Below the pieces are notes generated by a model. That model saw nothing but the letters and a program-made list of their open reading frames with translations, made no database searches and had not been told where the DNA came from. Positions 1 through 8,829 of a DNA stretch of 64,000 bases are shown here, in pieces (position 1 is the stretch's first letter; every line of letters starts with the position of its first letter). The position numbers and the translations under genes are program-made. Origin of the DNA: Sinorhizobium numidicum (GTDB lineage: Bacteria; Pseudomonadota; Alphaproteobacteria; Rhizobiales; Rhizobiaceae); the NCBI RefSeq assembly GCF_029892045.1, contig NZ_CP120368.1, positions 3,287,501 through 3,351,500 on the forward strand. Direction: 5' to 3'.

Positions 1-30
1 AACGTGCAAAGGTCGCTCTATCCTTTCATT

Positions 31-1284
31 CTAGTGCGCAACGGCGGCAGCGGCCGCCTCGTCAATGAGTCGCCCGGTGCGGAAGCGCTCGAGCGTAAGC
101 CCTGCGGCGAGCCGGTGCGGTTCGCCGCGTGCGATGAGATGGGCGAAGAGATTGGCCGAGCCCGGCGTCGCCTTGAAACCGCCCGTACCCCAGCCGGCAT
201 TGAGATAGAGGCCCGGCACCGGCGTCACGCCCTGGATCGGCGACCGGTCCTGCGTCACGTCGACGATCCCGCCCCACTGCCGCATCATCTTCACGCGCCG
301 GAACATCGGGAAGAGTTCGCAGATCGCATCCAGCGTATGGCTGATGATCTGCAGGCCGCCGGTCTGCGAATAGGAGTTGTACTGGTCGGTGCCGGCGCCG
401 ATGACGAATTCGCCCTTGTCGGACTGCGAAATATAGGCGTGCACCGAGTTCGACATCACCACGCAGGGGAAGATCGGCTTCAGCGGCTCGGAAACGAGCG
501 CCTGCAGCGGCTGGCTCTGCAGCGGCACGCGCACCTCGGCCATCTGCATCAGCACCGATGTGTGGCCGGCAGCGGAAATGCCGATCTTTCTCGCGCCGAT
601 GAAGCCGCGATTGGTATCGACGCCGGTGACGCGGCCGGTTCCGTCGCGACGGATGCCGGTGACCTCGCAGTTCTGGATGATGTGAACGCCACGGTCAGAG
701 GCCGCCCGCGCATAGCCCCAGGCGACCGCGTCGTGGCGCGCCGTACCACCGCGCCGCTGAAGCGCTGCGCCATTGATCGCATAACGGGCGGTCTTCGAAA
801 TATCGAGTGGCGGGCAATAGGCCTTGGCCTGTTCCGGGGTCAGCCACTCATTGTCGATGCCGTAGAGCCGGTTGGCGTTGATGTGCCGCTTGAAAGACTG
901 CTGGTCGTGGATGTTGTGCGACAGCATCATCACGCCACGCGGGGAATACATCACGTTGTAGTTCAGGTCCTGCGACAGGTTTTCCCAGAGCTTCAGCGAA
1001 TGCTCATAGATGTCCATGCTCTCTTCATAGAGATAATTGGAGCGGATGATCGTCGTGTTGCGGCCAGTGTTTCCGCCGCCGATCCAACCCTTTTCGAGCA
1101 CGGCGACATTGGTGATGCCATGCTCCCTGGCAAGATAATAGGCAGCGCCCAGGCCGTGCCCGCCGCCGCCGATGATGATCACATCATACTCCTTGCGCGG
1201 CTCGGGCGAGGCCCAATGCGGCCCCCATCCCTTGTGGCCGCGCAGCGCCTCGCGCGCCACGGCAAAAACAGAATATTTGCGCAT
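31..1284 (-). CDS. soxB: Sarcosine oxidase beta subunit SoxB
   Basis: Beta subunit of heterotetrameric sarcosine oxidase, a cytosolic flavoenzyme that oxidises sarcosine to glycine, formaldehyde and H2O2. The 417-residue product has the family length, an N-terminal dinucleotide-binding loop (DVIIIGGGGHGLGAAYYL, about residues 34-51) and a TARHDAVAW segment whose His184 probably corresponds to the histidine carrying the covalent FMN (from memory of the family). Flavin-contact segments GGIVDVTQDRSPI and GWGTGGFKATPGSA lie near the C-terminus. The ATG follows GGAGTAGCAGGCGG on the minus strand. In rhizobia soxB heads a soxBDAG operon; the partners would lie left of the window, because only 30 bases remain after the stop. 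Confidence 0.93.
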   Translation of the reverse strand: MRKYSVFAVAREALRGHKGWGPHWASPEPRKEYDVIIIGGGGHGLGAAYYLAREHGITNVAVLEKGWIGGGNTGRNTTIIRSNYLYEESMDIYEHSLKLWENLSQDLNYNVMYSPRGVMMLSHNIHDQQSFKRHINANRLYGIDNEWLTPEQAKAYCPPLDISKTARYAINGAALQRRGGTARHDAVAWGYARAASDRGVHIIQNCEVTGIRRDGTGRVTGVDTNRGFIGARKIGISAAGHTSVLMQMAEVRVPLQSQPLQALVSEPLKPIFPCVVMSNSVHAYISQSDKGEFVIGAGTDQYNSYSQTGGLQIISHTLDAICELFPMFRRVKMMRQWGGIVDVTQDRSPIQGVTPVPGLYLNAGWGTGGFKATPGSANLFAHLIARGEPHRLAAGLTLERFRTGRLIDEAAAAAVAH

Positions 1285-1628
1285 CCGCCTGCTACTCCAT
1301 GAACCCCGATAAAACGTCCTGTTGGCGTTAGAAATCGCAAATCCGAAGGCGACGCAACGTTTCTTTTGCGACGCGATCCGGCGGACTTGGGCGGACTTGC
1401 GACATCAAGCGCCCCTCCCCTCGAAAACCGCCTTGAAGCGCACACCTGCCAGTCCAGGCGCCTCCCCTCGGCATTTTTCCGCAGGGCCGCGATCTCGCCG
1501 CTGGACTTTCCCGGAGCGATCTGGTATCCGCTCCTTAATCGTAAAGCTTTCGGCTCAGCGAACGTCGAACTTTTGCCTCCCGGACCTGACGGTGAGGCTG
1601 ACAACTCGAACAAAGGAACGGGATTCAC
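1285..1628. other. Intergenic region between divergent soxB and rpsU
   Basis: This 344-base gap separates the divergently transcribed soxB and rpsU and must hold both promoters. I see no convincing coding frame or RNA gene. The only clear element is AAAGGA at about 1612-1617, the ribosome binding site of rpsU. No canonical -35/-10 pair stands out. Confidence 0.5.
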
Positions 1629-1841
1629 GTGCAGGTACTTGTCCGCGATAACAATGTCGATCAGGCGCTCCGCGCTCTCAAGAAGAAGATGCAGCGCGAA
1701 GGCATTTTCCGCGAAATGAAGATGCGTGACTTCTACGAAAAGCCGTCGCAGAAGCGTGCGCGCGAAAAGGCTGAAGCCGTTCGCCGCGTTCGTAAGCTGG
1801 CGCGCAAGCGCGCCCAGCGTGAAGGCCTTCTGGCCCGCTGA
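1629..1841 (+). CDS. rpsU: 30S ribosomal protein S21
   Basis: Small-subunit ribosomal protein S21. The 70-residue, very basic product is collinear with the family: the N-terminal [18 protein letters not shown] core is followed by a [18 protein letters not shown] block and a Lys/Arg-rich tail. The start is a GTG, chosen because AAAGGA lies about 11 bases upstream and the family begins at the equivalent MxVxVRDNN position. The gene stands alone, followed by a GC-rich hairpin with a short T-run. Confidence 0.97.
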   Translation: MQVLVRDNNVDQALRALKKKMQREGIFREMKMRDFYEKPSQKRAREKAEAVRRVRKLARKRAQREGLLAR

Positions 1842-1877
1842 TTTGTCGTTTTTTCGACGCTTTCTAATGTAAGTCGT

Positions 1878-1908
1878 GGCGGGGGCGAGATATCGCCGCC
1901 GCCTTTTT
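1878..1908 (+). terminator. Rho-independent terminator after rpsU
   Basis: A GC-rich imperfect inverted repeat (GGCGG..GCGA / TCGC..CCGCC) runs directly into TTTTT, about 40 bases after the rpsU stop. It fits an intrinsic terminator for the monocistronic rpsU message. Confidence 0.7.
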
Positions 1909-2099
1909 GATATGGACATCATGTCCGTCGGCAGTCTAGCGTGACCGTATCGGCTAGCGACGGTCAGCCGCCGGACGAGATATGCCGGTCGGATCGCCGG
2001 AGGCGCTGATGAACCCCGGCTGGAGCGCCGCGCCTGTGCCGGTCTCCGTAAACGGAAAGCCGACGGCTTTCGGGACCTTGTCTCATTGAGGGATCGACT

Positions 2100-2987
2100 T
2101 TGACACTTGCTGCCATGACTGCGGACGTCTCCGGTTTCACCATCCACGAGGCGCACCGCCGCCACCAGCGCAAGCCGAAGCTTGCCGCCATGCTTATCCT
2201 CGGCTCGGCGCTGCTGCTTGCAGGCTGCCAGACCGACACTTCCGAATCGATGATCCGTGTCGAGCGCGCACAGGGCTCGGAAGAAAACATCGCTTCGCTC
2301 TCCAGCGTCATCGCCGCCAATCCGAGCGATCCGGAAGGCTATAACGTGCGCGGCTCGGCTTACGGCCGTGCCGGTGAATTCCGCCGTGCACTCGCCGATT
2401 TCGACAAGGCCATCGAGCTCAATCCGCGTTTCTATCAGGCCTATGCCAACCGGGCGCTCGTTCAGCGCAACATGGGCAACCAGCAGGCCGCAATCGCCGA
2501 CTACAATGCGGCACTGCAGATCAATACAAGCTACGACGTCGCCTATATCGGCCGCGGCAATCTCTATCGGCAGGCAGGTCAGCTCGACGCCGCCTTCAAC
2601 GATTTCAACAAGGCGATCGAGCTCGACACGACCGATCCCCGCGCCTATCACAATCGCGGTCTGATCTATCAGGCGCGCAATCAGCACGTGCAGGCGATCG
2701 AAGACTTCTCGACGGCGATCTCGCTGTCACCGAGCTCTCCGGAGCCTTATAACGGCCGCGGAATTTCCTATGTCGCCCAAGGGGATGACGACAACGCCTT
2801 TTCCGATTTCAATACCGCCATCAATCTCAACGGCAAGGTGGCCGAGTCCTGGGCAAACCAGGCGCTGATCTATGAGCGCCGCGGCGAGAAGGCCAAGGCA
2901 TCGAAATCCTATTCACACGCGCTTTCGCTCGATACCAAGTACGAGCCGGCCCGCGCCGGCCTCGCCCGCGTCAAAGCGACGTCCTGA
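2100..2987 (+). CDS. TPR-repeat lipoprotein (NlpI-like)
   Basis: Predicted outer-envelope lipoprotein made almost entirely of tetratricopeptide repeats, hence a protein-protein scaffold. A basic stretch (RRHQRKPK) and a hydrophobic run end in the lipobox LLAGC, giving lipidation at about Cys43. Six 34-residue TPR units follow from about residue 76 to the end, each with the G/A-Y-A-F/A-P pattern (for example RALADFDKAIELNP and AAIADYNAALQIN). A TTG start at 2100 is preferred because GAGGGAT ends about 6 bases upstream; ATG at 2115 or 2190 are alternatives, the last giving a more typical short signal peptide. The partner it binds is unknown. A strong terminator follows. Confidence 0.85.
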   Translation: MTLAAMTADVSGFTIHEAHRRHQRKPKLAAMLILGSALLLAGCQTDTSESMIRVERAQGSEENIASLSSVIAANPSDPEGYNVRGSAYGRAGEFRRALADFDKAIELNPRFYQAYANRALVQRNMGNQQAAIADYNAALQINTSYDVAYIGRGNLYRQAGQLDAAFNDFNKAIELDTTDPRAYHNRGLIYQARNQHVQAIEDFSTAISLSPSSPEPYNGRGISYVAQGDDDNAFSDFNTAINLNGKVAESWANQALIYERRGEKAKASKSYSHALSLDTKYEPARAGLARVKATS

Positions 2988-3011
2988 CACCCCACATCTT
3001 TCCGCCGACCC

Positions 3012-3043
3012 GCGCCCGCGACAGACTCGCGGGCGCTTTTTTT
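3012..3043 (+). terminator. Rho-independent terminator after the TPR lipoprotein gene
   Basis: Perfect 10-bp inverted repeat GCGCCCGCGA / TCGCGGGCGC with a 5-base loop, followed by seven T. It lies 25 bases after the stop of the TPR gene and is a textbook intrinsic terminator. Confidence 0.92.
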
Positions 3044-3178
3044 GTGCCGGTCGTAATATCGCGCCGGCGCGAACGCAAGTACGCACAGCCGAAGAGGGTG
3101 CCGGCACGAAGTCCCGCTGACGGAACCATCGCTGCCTCGATCCGTTTGACCAATGGCTTCAACAACGGAGACTGAGCC

Positions 3179-3655
3179 ATGATCAAGCAAACCTTCATTG
3201 CAGCGGCCGCCCTTGCCGCCCTCTCCGGCGCTGCGCCGGCGGCTGAAAGCTATGTCACGCTCGGCCGCCTCACCTGCGGCTCGGAAGGTGGACCCGGGCT
3301 CATCATCACGTCGACCAAGAACCTCATGTGTACCTTTAGACCAGCCGATGGTTCGCCGGCCGCCGTCTACGCGGGCACGATCAGGAAATTCGGCCTCGAT
3401 GTCGGGGCGACCGGCAAGAGCGTGATGATCTGGGACGTACTGGCAAGGACCGGCACTCCGATAGCTGAATACGCGCTTGCCGGCGAGTATTACGGCGTCG
3501 GCGCGGATGCGAGCTTCGCGGTTGGCGGCGGCGCCAAGGTGATCGCCGGCGGCACAAACAAGGCGTTCATGCTGCAACCGGTGAATGTTCAGGTCCAGGA
3601 AGGGCTGAACATCGCCATCGGTGTCGAACAGTTGGTCCTGGCACCCGCCGGTTGA
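3179..3655 (+). CDS. Secreted DUF992 family protein
   Basis: Small exported protein of the DUF992 family, common in Rhizobiales and without known function. The 158-residue product begins with a Sec signal peptide (MIKQTFIAAAALAALSGAA, cleavage likely after APAAE or one residue earlier). The mature part carries the family features LGRLTCGSEGGPGLIITS and a glycine-rich middle (GEYYGVGADASFAVGGGAKV), with two cysteines that could pair in the periplasm. The ATG follows ACGGAGACTGAGCC. It is a single-gene unit between two strong terminators. Confidence 0.82.
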   Translation: MIKQTFIAAAALAALSGAAPAAESYVTLGRLTCGSEGGPGLIITSTKNLMCTFRPADGSPAAVYAGTIRKFGLDVGATGKSVMIWDVLARTGTPIAEYALAGEYYGVGADASFAVGGGAKVIAGGTNKAFMLQPVNVQVQEGLNIAIGVEQLVLAPAG

Positions 3656-3701
3656 TGTGCCACATGTACCCGAAGACAATCGTACCCTGGATCATCGATC
3701 C

Positions 3702-3727
3702 GAGGCCCCGGACCGGGGCCTCTTTTG
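3702..3727 (+). terminator. Rho-independent terminator after the DUF992 gene
   Basis: Perfect 9-bp inverted repeat GAGGCCCCG / CGGGGCCTC with a 3-base loop followed by TTTTG, 47 bases beyond the stop. Clear intrinsic terminator. Confidence 0.9.
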
Positions 3728-3889
3728 TTTCCGCCCTATGCTGCCACAGAGATTCGAGCCCAAATCGTCCCGGACGAATTGATGCGGCATTGAATGTGCA
3801 CGGCGACTCTTGCGCGTCTGCAAAAGGCGCGGCACTGTGACTGTCGATTGATCGCTGCAGCTATCGCTGGCGCGGCGACAGGAAAAACG

Positions 3890-5107
3890 ATGAACGACGA
3901 GCAAATTCGCGACATAATTCTTTGGACATCCGAGCAGGGAATTCAGGGGCTCGAGGAGCCCGACCTTCTGGCTGGATTCTGCGAACGATGTCACGGCGCC
4001 GGGCTTCAGATCGATCATGCCTTGGGGCTGATCGACACGCTTCACCCCGAATTCGAAGGGCGCGCTTTCCAGTGGAAGAGCGACAGCGACAAAATACCGG
4101 AGGTCGTGCAATACGGTTCAACCGCCGGCGGCGAGGCACAGACGAGTTGGCAGCGCTCCGTATTCTATCACATGCTGGCGGAGCACGAGGCCGAGCGCCG
4201 CACCAGGCTTGGCGTGGAATCATGCATTCCCTTCACCATGCTCGACAATCTGAAAGCCGAAGGTCACACCGATTGCCTGAGCATGATCCATCATTTCACG
4301 GACAACGGCCGTATCGGCGAAATGGATTGCTTCTATTCCTATTGGACGACGAAGAAGAAAGGCGGTTTCAGCGACGATGATCTCGACGCGCTGCGGGTGC
4401 TGCTGCCGACGCTTGCGCTCGCCGTCAAGGCCGCTTCCTGTGTCCGCATCATCGGTACCCTCGCCGACGTCTATCTCGGTCAGGACGCGGGCCGGCGCGT
4501 CGTCAAGGGCAGCATCGTGCGCGGCTCGGCCGAACGCATCGAAACGGTGATGTGGTTTTCCGATCTGCGCAACTATACGCGGATTTCCGACACCGCAGCG
4601 CCCGAGGAGATCATACCGCTCCTCAACGACTATGCCGGCACGGTGATCACCGCCATCGAGGACCACGGCGGCAGCGTCCTGAAACTAATCGGCGACGGTG
4701 TCCTTGCCATCTTCAATGTAGACGACCGCGCGGCCGCTTGTGCATCGGCGATCGCGGCAGAGCGGCAATTGCGGGTGATGCTGAACGAAGTCAACGTCCG
4801 ACGGCTGGACGAGGGCAAGCCGACCACAGACGTCTATCTCGGCCTGCATATCGGCGAAGTCTTCTACGGCAATATCGGCAGCCAGAACCGGCTCGACTTC
4901 ACTGTCGTCGGGCCGGCGGTCAACGAGGTGAGCCGTATCGCTTCCATGTGCCGCTCGGTCGAGCGGCATGTGATCATGTCCTCCGAATTCGCCCAAGCCT
5001 GCCCGCCCGCCCATCGCGCCGACATGGTGTCGCTAGGTCGCTTCGCGCTTCGCGGCATCGCGAAGGCGAAGGAGCTTTTCACTTGGGATCCGGAAGTTAC
5101 GGTCTGA
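3890..5107 (+). CDS. Class III adenylate/guanylate cyclase with N-terminal sensor-like domain
   Basis: Soluble nucleotide cyclase, probably making cAMP. The C-terminal half (about 215-400) is a class III catalytic domain: VMWFSDLRNYTRISD with metal-ligand Asp225, LKLIGDGVLAIF with the second ligand Asp269, and LHIGEVFYGNIGS...LDFTVVGPAVNEVSR covering the substrate and transition-state region. The first 200 residues lack membrane segments and may be a GAF-like sensory domain, which I cannot name with certainty. ATG 3890 is chosen over an in-frame ATG at 3794 because it has ACAGGAAAA just upstream and the extra 32 residues are unlike a protein start. Sinorhizobium genomes carry many such cyclases; no partner gene is adjacent. 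It converges on pntB with a 21-base gap. Confidence 0.88.
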   Translation: MNDEQIRDIILWTSEQGIQGLEEPDLLAGFCERCHGAGLQIDHALGLIDTLHPEFEGRAFQWKSDSDKIPEVVQYGSTAGGEAQTSWQRSVFYHMLAEHEAERRTRLGVESCIPFTMLDNLKAEGHTDCLSMIHHFTDNGRIGEMDCFYSYWTTKKKGGFSDDDLDALRVLLPTLALAVKAASCVRIIGTLADVYLGQDAGRRVVKGSIVRGSAERIETVMWFSDLRNYTRISDTAAPEEIIPLLNDYAGTVITAIEDHGGSVLKLIGDGVLAIFNVDDRAAACASAIAAERQLRVMLNEVNVRRLDEGKPTTDVYLGLHIGEVFYGNIGSQNRLDFTVVGPAVNEVSRIASMCRSVERHVIMSSEFAQACPPAHRADMVSLGRFALRGIAKAKELFTWDPEVTV

Positions 5108-5128
5108 CCGTCAATCGTTCCCAACCCG

Positions 5129-6529
5129 TCAGTGGTTGATCGCCTTGACGATCTCCTCGGTGACCTTCTTGGCATCGCCGAGCAGCATCATCGTGCCGTC
5201 CTTGTAGAACAGCGTGTTGTCGATGCCGGCATAGCCGGAGCCGAGCGAGCGCTTGACGAACAGGCAGGTCTTGGCCTTGTCGACATCGAGGATCGGCATG
5301 CCGTAGATCGGCGAGGTCTTGTCGTCGCGCGCCGCCGGATTGGTAACGTCGTTGGCGCCGATGACATAGGCGACGTCCGCCTGGGCGAATTCGGAGTTGA
5401 TGTCCTCGAGCTCGAAGACCTCGTCATAGGGGACGTTCGCTTCGGCGAGCAGCACGTTCATATGGCCAGGCATGCGGCCGGCGACCGGATGGATCGCGTA
5501 TTTGACCTCGACGCCGTTTTCCTTGAGCTTGTCACCGAGTTCCCGCAGAGAATGCTGCGCCTGGGCGACCGCCATGCCGTAGCCAGGCACGATGATCACC
5601 TTGGAAGCGTTCTGCATCAGGAAGGCGGCATCGTCGGCAGAGCCCTGTTTGACCGTCCTCTGCACACCATCATCGCCGCCCGCAGTCGCGGTCTCGCCGC
5701 CGAAGCCGCCGAGGATCACCGAGATGAACGAGCGATTCATGCCCTTGCACATGATGTAAGAGAGGATCGCACCCGACGAGCCGACGAGCGCACCGGTGAT
5801 GATGAGCGCCAGGTTGCCGAGGGTGAAGCCGATGCCGGCGGCCGCCCAGCCGGAATAGGAATTGAGCATCGATACGACCACCGGCATGTCGGCGCCGCCG
5901 ATCGGGATGATGATCAGTACTCCGAACACCAGCGACAGCGCGACGATCGCCCAGAAGTCGAAATGGCTCTCGGTCAGCGCAAGCCCGATGATGAAGAAGA
6001 CGACCAGCGCCACCAGCGCCATGTTGATGGCGTGACGGTAGGGCAAGAGGATCGGCTTGCCGGACATGCGGCCGTCGAGCTTCAGAAAGGCGATGACCGA
6101 CCCGGTGAAGGTGACCGCGCCGATGGCGACGCCGAGAGCCATCTCGACCAGCGCCTGCGCGTGGATCGAGCCCAACTCGCCGATGCCAAAGGAGGACGGC
6201 GCATAAAGCGCGCCGGCGGCGACCAGCACCGCGGCAAGACCGACGAGCGAGTGAAAGCCGGCGACGAGCTGCGGCATCGCCGTCATCGGGATGCGTTTGG
6301 CTATATAGGCGCCGGCACCGCCGCCAACGGCAAGTCCGAGCACGATCAGGAGGAACCCGCCGATCGACGGTTGCGCCAGAAAGAGCGTCGTGACGATGGC
6401 GATGCCCATGCCGATCATGCCGTAGGTATTGCCCCTGCGGCTGGTGGTCGGATGCGACAGGCCCCTGAGCGCCGTGATGAAGAGGACGCCGGAGACGAGA
6501 TAGAGGAAGGCTGCGAAGTTAGCGTTCAT
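5129..6529 (-). CDS. pntB: NAD(P) transhydrogenase subunit beta
   Basis: Membrane subunit of proton-translocating transhydrogenase, which uses the proton gradient to reduce NADP with NADH. The 466-residue product has about nine hydrophobic segments in residues 1-260 (for example AAFLYLVSGVLFITALRGL and AINMALVALVVFFIIGLAL), then the NADP-binding domain III with the GYGMAVAQAQ fingerprint, HPVAGRMPGHMNVLLAEA, and a VIGANDVTNPAA block. It is the last gene of pntA1-pntA2-pntB, starting 9 bases after pntA2 stops, and provides NADPH for biosynthesis and redox defence. Confidence 0.97.
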   Translation of the reverse strand: MNANFAAFLYLVSGVLFITALRGLSHPTTSRRGNTYGMIGMGIAIVTTLFLAQPSIGGFLLIVLGLAVGGGAGAYIAKRIPMTAMPQLVAGFHSLVGLAAVLVAAGALYAPSSFGIGELGSIHAQALVEMALGVAIGAVTFTGSVIAFLKLDGRMSGKPILLPYRHAINMALVALVVFFIIGLALTESHFDFWAIVALSLVFGVLIIIPIGGADMPVVVSMLNSYSGWAAAGIGFTLGNLALIITGALVGSSGAILSYIMCKGMNRSFISVILGGFGGETATAGGDDGVQRTVKQGSADDAAFLMQNASKVIIVPGYGMAVAQAQHSLRELGDKLKENGVEVKYAIHPVAGRMPGHMNVLLAEANVPYDEVFELEDINSEFAQADVAYVIGANDVTNPAARDDKTSPIYGMPILDVDKAKTCLFVKRSLGSGYAGIDNTLFYKDGTMMLLGDAKKVTEEIVKAINH

Positions 6530-6538
6530 CGGCCGGCC

Positions 6539-6952
6539 TCACTTGTCTTTTTTCTTGTACATGGCGAGCATGCGCTGGGTGACCAGGAAGCCGCCGAAGA
6601 TGTTGACCGAGGCGAGCACCAGCGCCACGAAGCCGAAGCCTGTGGCAAGCCCGGACGCGGAAATCCCGACGGCCAGCAGCGCGCCGACGACGATCACCGA
6701 CGAGATCGCGTTGGTGACCGCCATCAGCGGCGTGTGCAGCGCCGGCGTCACCGACCAGACGACGTAGTAGCCGACGAAGATCGCCAGTACGAAAATCGCC
6801 AACCGGAAAACGAAGGGGTCTATCGCGCCGCCGGTCGCCCCGTGCGCGACCGCGCCGGCCGCATCCGGAACGTATTCCGCCGCGGTTCTCACTGCTTCGA
6901 CAGCTCGTTCGAGGTCCGTCAACGCCTTGTCCAAAAGTTCGTTCGCCATCAC
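6539..6952 (-). CDS. pntA2: NAD(P) transhydrogenase subunit alpha, part 2 (membrane domain)
   Basis: The membrane part of the alpha subunit, encoded separately as in other alphaproteobacteria with three-gene transhydrogenases. The 137-residue product has a charged N-terminal tail of about 45 residues and three hydrophobic segments ([56 protein letters not shown]), then a short basic end ([10 protein letters not shown]). Its ATG overlaps the end of pntA1 by 4 bases (ATGA), which implies translational coupling. Confidence 0.95.
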   Translation of the reverse strand: MMANELLDKALTDLERAVEAVRTAAEYVPDAAGAVAHGATGGAIDPFVFRLAIFVLAIFVGYYVVWSVTPALHTPLMAVTNAISSVIVVGALLAVGISASGLATGFGFVALVLASVNIFGGFLVTQRMLAMYKKKDK

Positions 6953-8097
6953 TTGTCCCCCTCACTCGCGCCGCCGAAGGCCGGATGCACGACAGCCCCG
7001 CCGTGGGTCAGCGCCGTCGCCTTGACGAGTTCGTCTTCCATGTTCAGCGCCAGCGCCTTTTCCTCCTTCGAGACCATGGTCTCGAGAAAGGTGACGAGGT
7101 TCTTGGCGTAGAGCAGCGAGGCGGAAGCGGCGATCCGACCCGGCACATTCAGATGGCCGATGACCTTGACACCATCGACCTCGACGACCTGGCCGGCCTC
7201 CGCACCTTCGACATTGCCGCCACGCTCGACGGCGAGGTCGACGGCAATCGATCCCGGTTTCATGGCTTTCAGCATCTCGCGCGTCACCAGGCGCGGCGCT
7301 GGCCGGCCGGGGATCAGCGCCGTGGTGATGACGATGTCCTGCTTGGCGATGTGCTCGGCGACGAGCGCCGCCTGCTTGGCCTGGTAGTCCTTCGACATTT
7401 CCTTGGCATAGCCGCCGGCGGTCTCGGCCGCCCTGAACTCCTCATCCTCGACGGCGATGAACTTGGCCCCGAGCGAGGCGACCTGTTCCTTGGCGGCGGG
7501 GCGCACGTCGGTCGCCGACACCATGGCGCCGAGGCGGCGTGCCGTGGCGATCGCCTGCAGGCCGGCAACCCCGGCGCCCATGACGAAGATTTTCGCGGCC
7601 GGCACCGTCCCGGCCGCAGTCATCATCATCGGCAGTGCCCGGTCGTATTCGTAGGCCGCATCGATCACCGCTTGGTAGCCGGCGAGGTTCGCCTGACTGG
7701 AAAGCACATCCATCGACTGAGCCCGGGTGATGCGCGGCATCAGCTCCATAGCGAAGGCGGTCAGGCCCGCCCCCGCCATCGCGGCGATCGCGTCCTCATT
7801 GCCGTAAGGATCCATGATGGCGATGACGATCGCGCCGGGCTTGTAGCCGGCAATCTCTTGCCTCGTCGGACGACGAACCTTGAGGATCACGGCGGCGTCC
7901 CTAGCGTCGTCGGCCGCGCCGATTCGGGCGCCAACTTTCTGGTATTCCGCGTCGAGCACGCGCGAACGCAACCCAGCGCCGGTTTCGACGATGACGTCGA
8001 AACCCAACGACTTCAGTTTCTTGACGCTTTCGACGGAGCCGGCAACGCGCCCTTCGTTCGGATCCGTTTCCTTCGCGATAAAGACGATCTCGCTCAC
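6949..8097 (-). CDS. pntA1: NAD(P) transhydrogenase subunit alpha, part 1 (NAD-binding domain I)
   Basis: Soluble NAD(H)-binding domain I of the proton-translocating transhydrogenase, related to alanine dehydrogenase. The 382-residue product shows the AlaDH/PNT N-terminal domain, the [20 protein letters not shown] segment and the Rossmann motif [20 protein letters not shown] (about 170-189). The start is a GTG with GGGAGGGG upstream. First of three coupled pnt genes. A cytochrome oxidase subunit IV gene lies 233 bases upstream on the same strand; whether it shares the transcript is not clear. Confidence 0.96.
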   Translation of the reverse strand: MSEIVFIAKETDPNEGRVAGSVESVKKLKSLGFDVIVETGAGLRSRVLDAEYQKVGARIGAADDARDAAVILKVRRPTRQEIAGYKPGAIVIAIMDPYGNEDAIAAMAGAGLTAFAMELMPRITRAQSMDVLSSQANLAGYQAVIDAAYEYDRALPMMMTAAGTVPAAKIFVMGAGVAGLQAIATARRLGAMVSATDVRPAAKEQVASLGAKFIAVEDEEFRAAETAGGYAKEMSKDYQAKQAALVAEHIAKQDIVITTALIPGRPAPRLVTREMLKAMKPGSIAVDLAVERGGNVEGAEAGQVVEVDGVKVIGHLNVPGRIAASASLLYAKNLVTFLETMVSKEEKALALNMEDELVKATALTHGGAVVHPAFGGASEGDK

Positions 8098-8330
8098 AAG
8101 TCCCCCTCCCGACCCGCATCAGCCAAGGCTGGCTGGAGCGCGGGCACCTTGTCCGATTGCCCGAAGCGGCCGTTCGAAAATCCGGCCCCTCGATGTGGCA
8201 GGTACTCTTCAAGGGCGAACGTTCTCCGCCATCGAAACTCCTCACTCGGTGAGGTGAAGCCGGATCGCCCGGCTGCCAAAGACGAGGGGCCTCCTCTCCC
8301 GCCTTCAGCAAGCAATGTCAGAGAGACCGG

Positions 8331-8555
8331 TCAGCGAAGAAGAAAGAAACCGCCAACGTTGATGAGGATGAGAAGCACGAGCGAGCTGAAGAAGCCCATG
8401 GTCGTGAAGAACGCCGCGGCCATGGCGATCAGCAGCGATACGCAAAACAGCGTTCCGTATTTCGTGGCGTTCAGGAAGAGGTTGTAGGTCTTCTCATGCT
8501 CGGAATAGTCCATCGGCGCGCCCGTTTCGACCGGTCCCGAATGATGCTCTGCCAT
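8331..8555 (-). CDS. aa3-type cytochrome c oxidase subunit IV
   Basis: Small single-span accessory subunit of the bacterial aa3 cytochrome c oxidase family (COX4_pro_2 type). The 74-residue product has the diagnostic MDYSEHEKTYNLFL motif around residues 15-28, then a hydrophobic C-terminal half (LFCVSLLIAMAAAFFTTMGF and SLVLLILINVGGFFLL). The ATG at 8555 is chosen because GGGAGAA sits about 8 bases upstream; an in-frame start at 8609 would add 18 residues unlike the family. It is far from any main oxidase subunit genes but directly upstream of pnt, an arrangement I recall from other rhizobia. Confidence 0.85.
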   Translation of the reverse strand: MAEHHSGPVETGAPMDYSEHEKTYNLFLNATKYGTLFCVSLLIAMAAAFFTTMGFFSSLVLLILINVGGFFLLR

Positions 8556-8623
8556 CGTCCAATTCTCCCAGAATGCTGCGGCACCGCTGACGAGCGGCTC
8601 CACCTTCAAGCTTGTTCACAGAC

Positions 8624-8657
8624 GGACCCGCCTGCCAGACATGCGAGCAGGCGGTCC
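8624..8657. other. Stable hairpin between the FeeM-like and oxidase genes
   Basis: Inverted repeat GGACCCGCCTGC / GCAGGCGGTCC, 11 pairs with one bulged base and an 11-base loop. There is no T-run on the minus strand, so it is at best a weak terminator for the acyltransferase-like gene whose stop lies 170 bases to the right, or part of the oxidase-gene promoter region. Confidence 0.4.
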
Positions 8658-8829
8658 TTTAGCTCCCGCATACACAATGCGCAGCCCATTCGCAACGAAA
8701 ACCCGCCCGCGGGAACTGCGGCATAATCGATGGTGCCGGATCGATGCCGCCGAGACTACCGGCTCTCGAATCCTGCGGGCGACGACCGTGGTTTGGGAAT
8801 GATTTGCATGCGAGCGCGACGGCAGTTGA

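Noticed and set aside
1179..2687. A 502-codon open frame on the minus strand crossing soxB, rpsU and the TPR gene
   Set aside because: It overlaps three supported genes and reads through the rpsU terminator.
3652..3840. A 62-codon plus-strand frame after the DUF992 gene
   Set aside because: It runs straight through a strong terminator and has no ribosome binding site.
5132..7111. A 659-codon open frame on the plus strand over pntB and pntA2
   Set aside because: The Asp/Arg/His-rich translation is a reverse-frame shadow of the transhydrogenase genes and matches no family.
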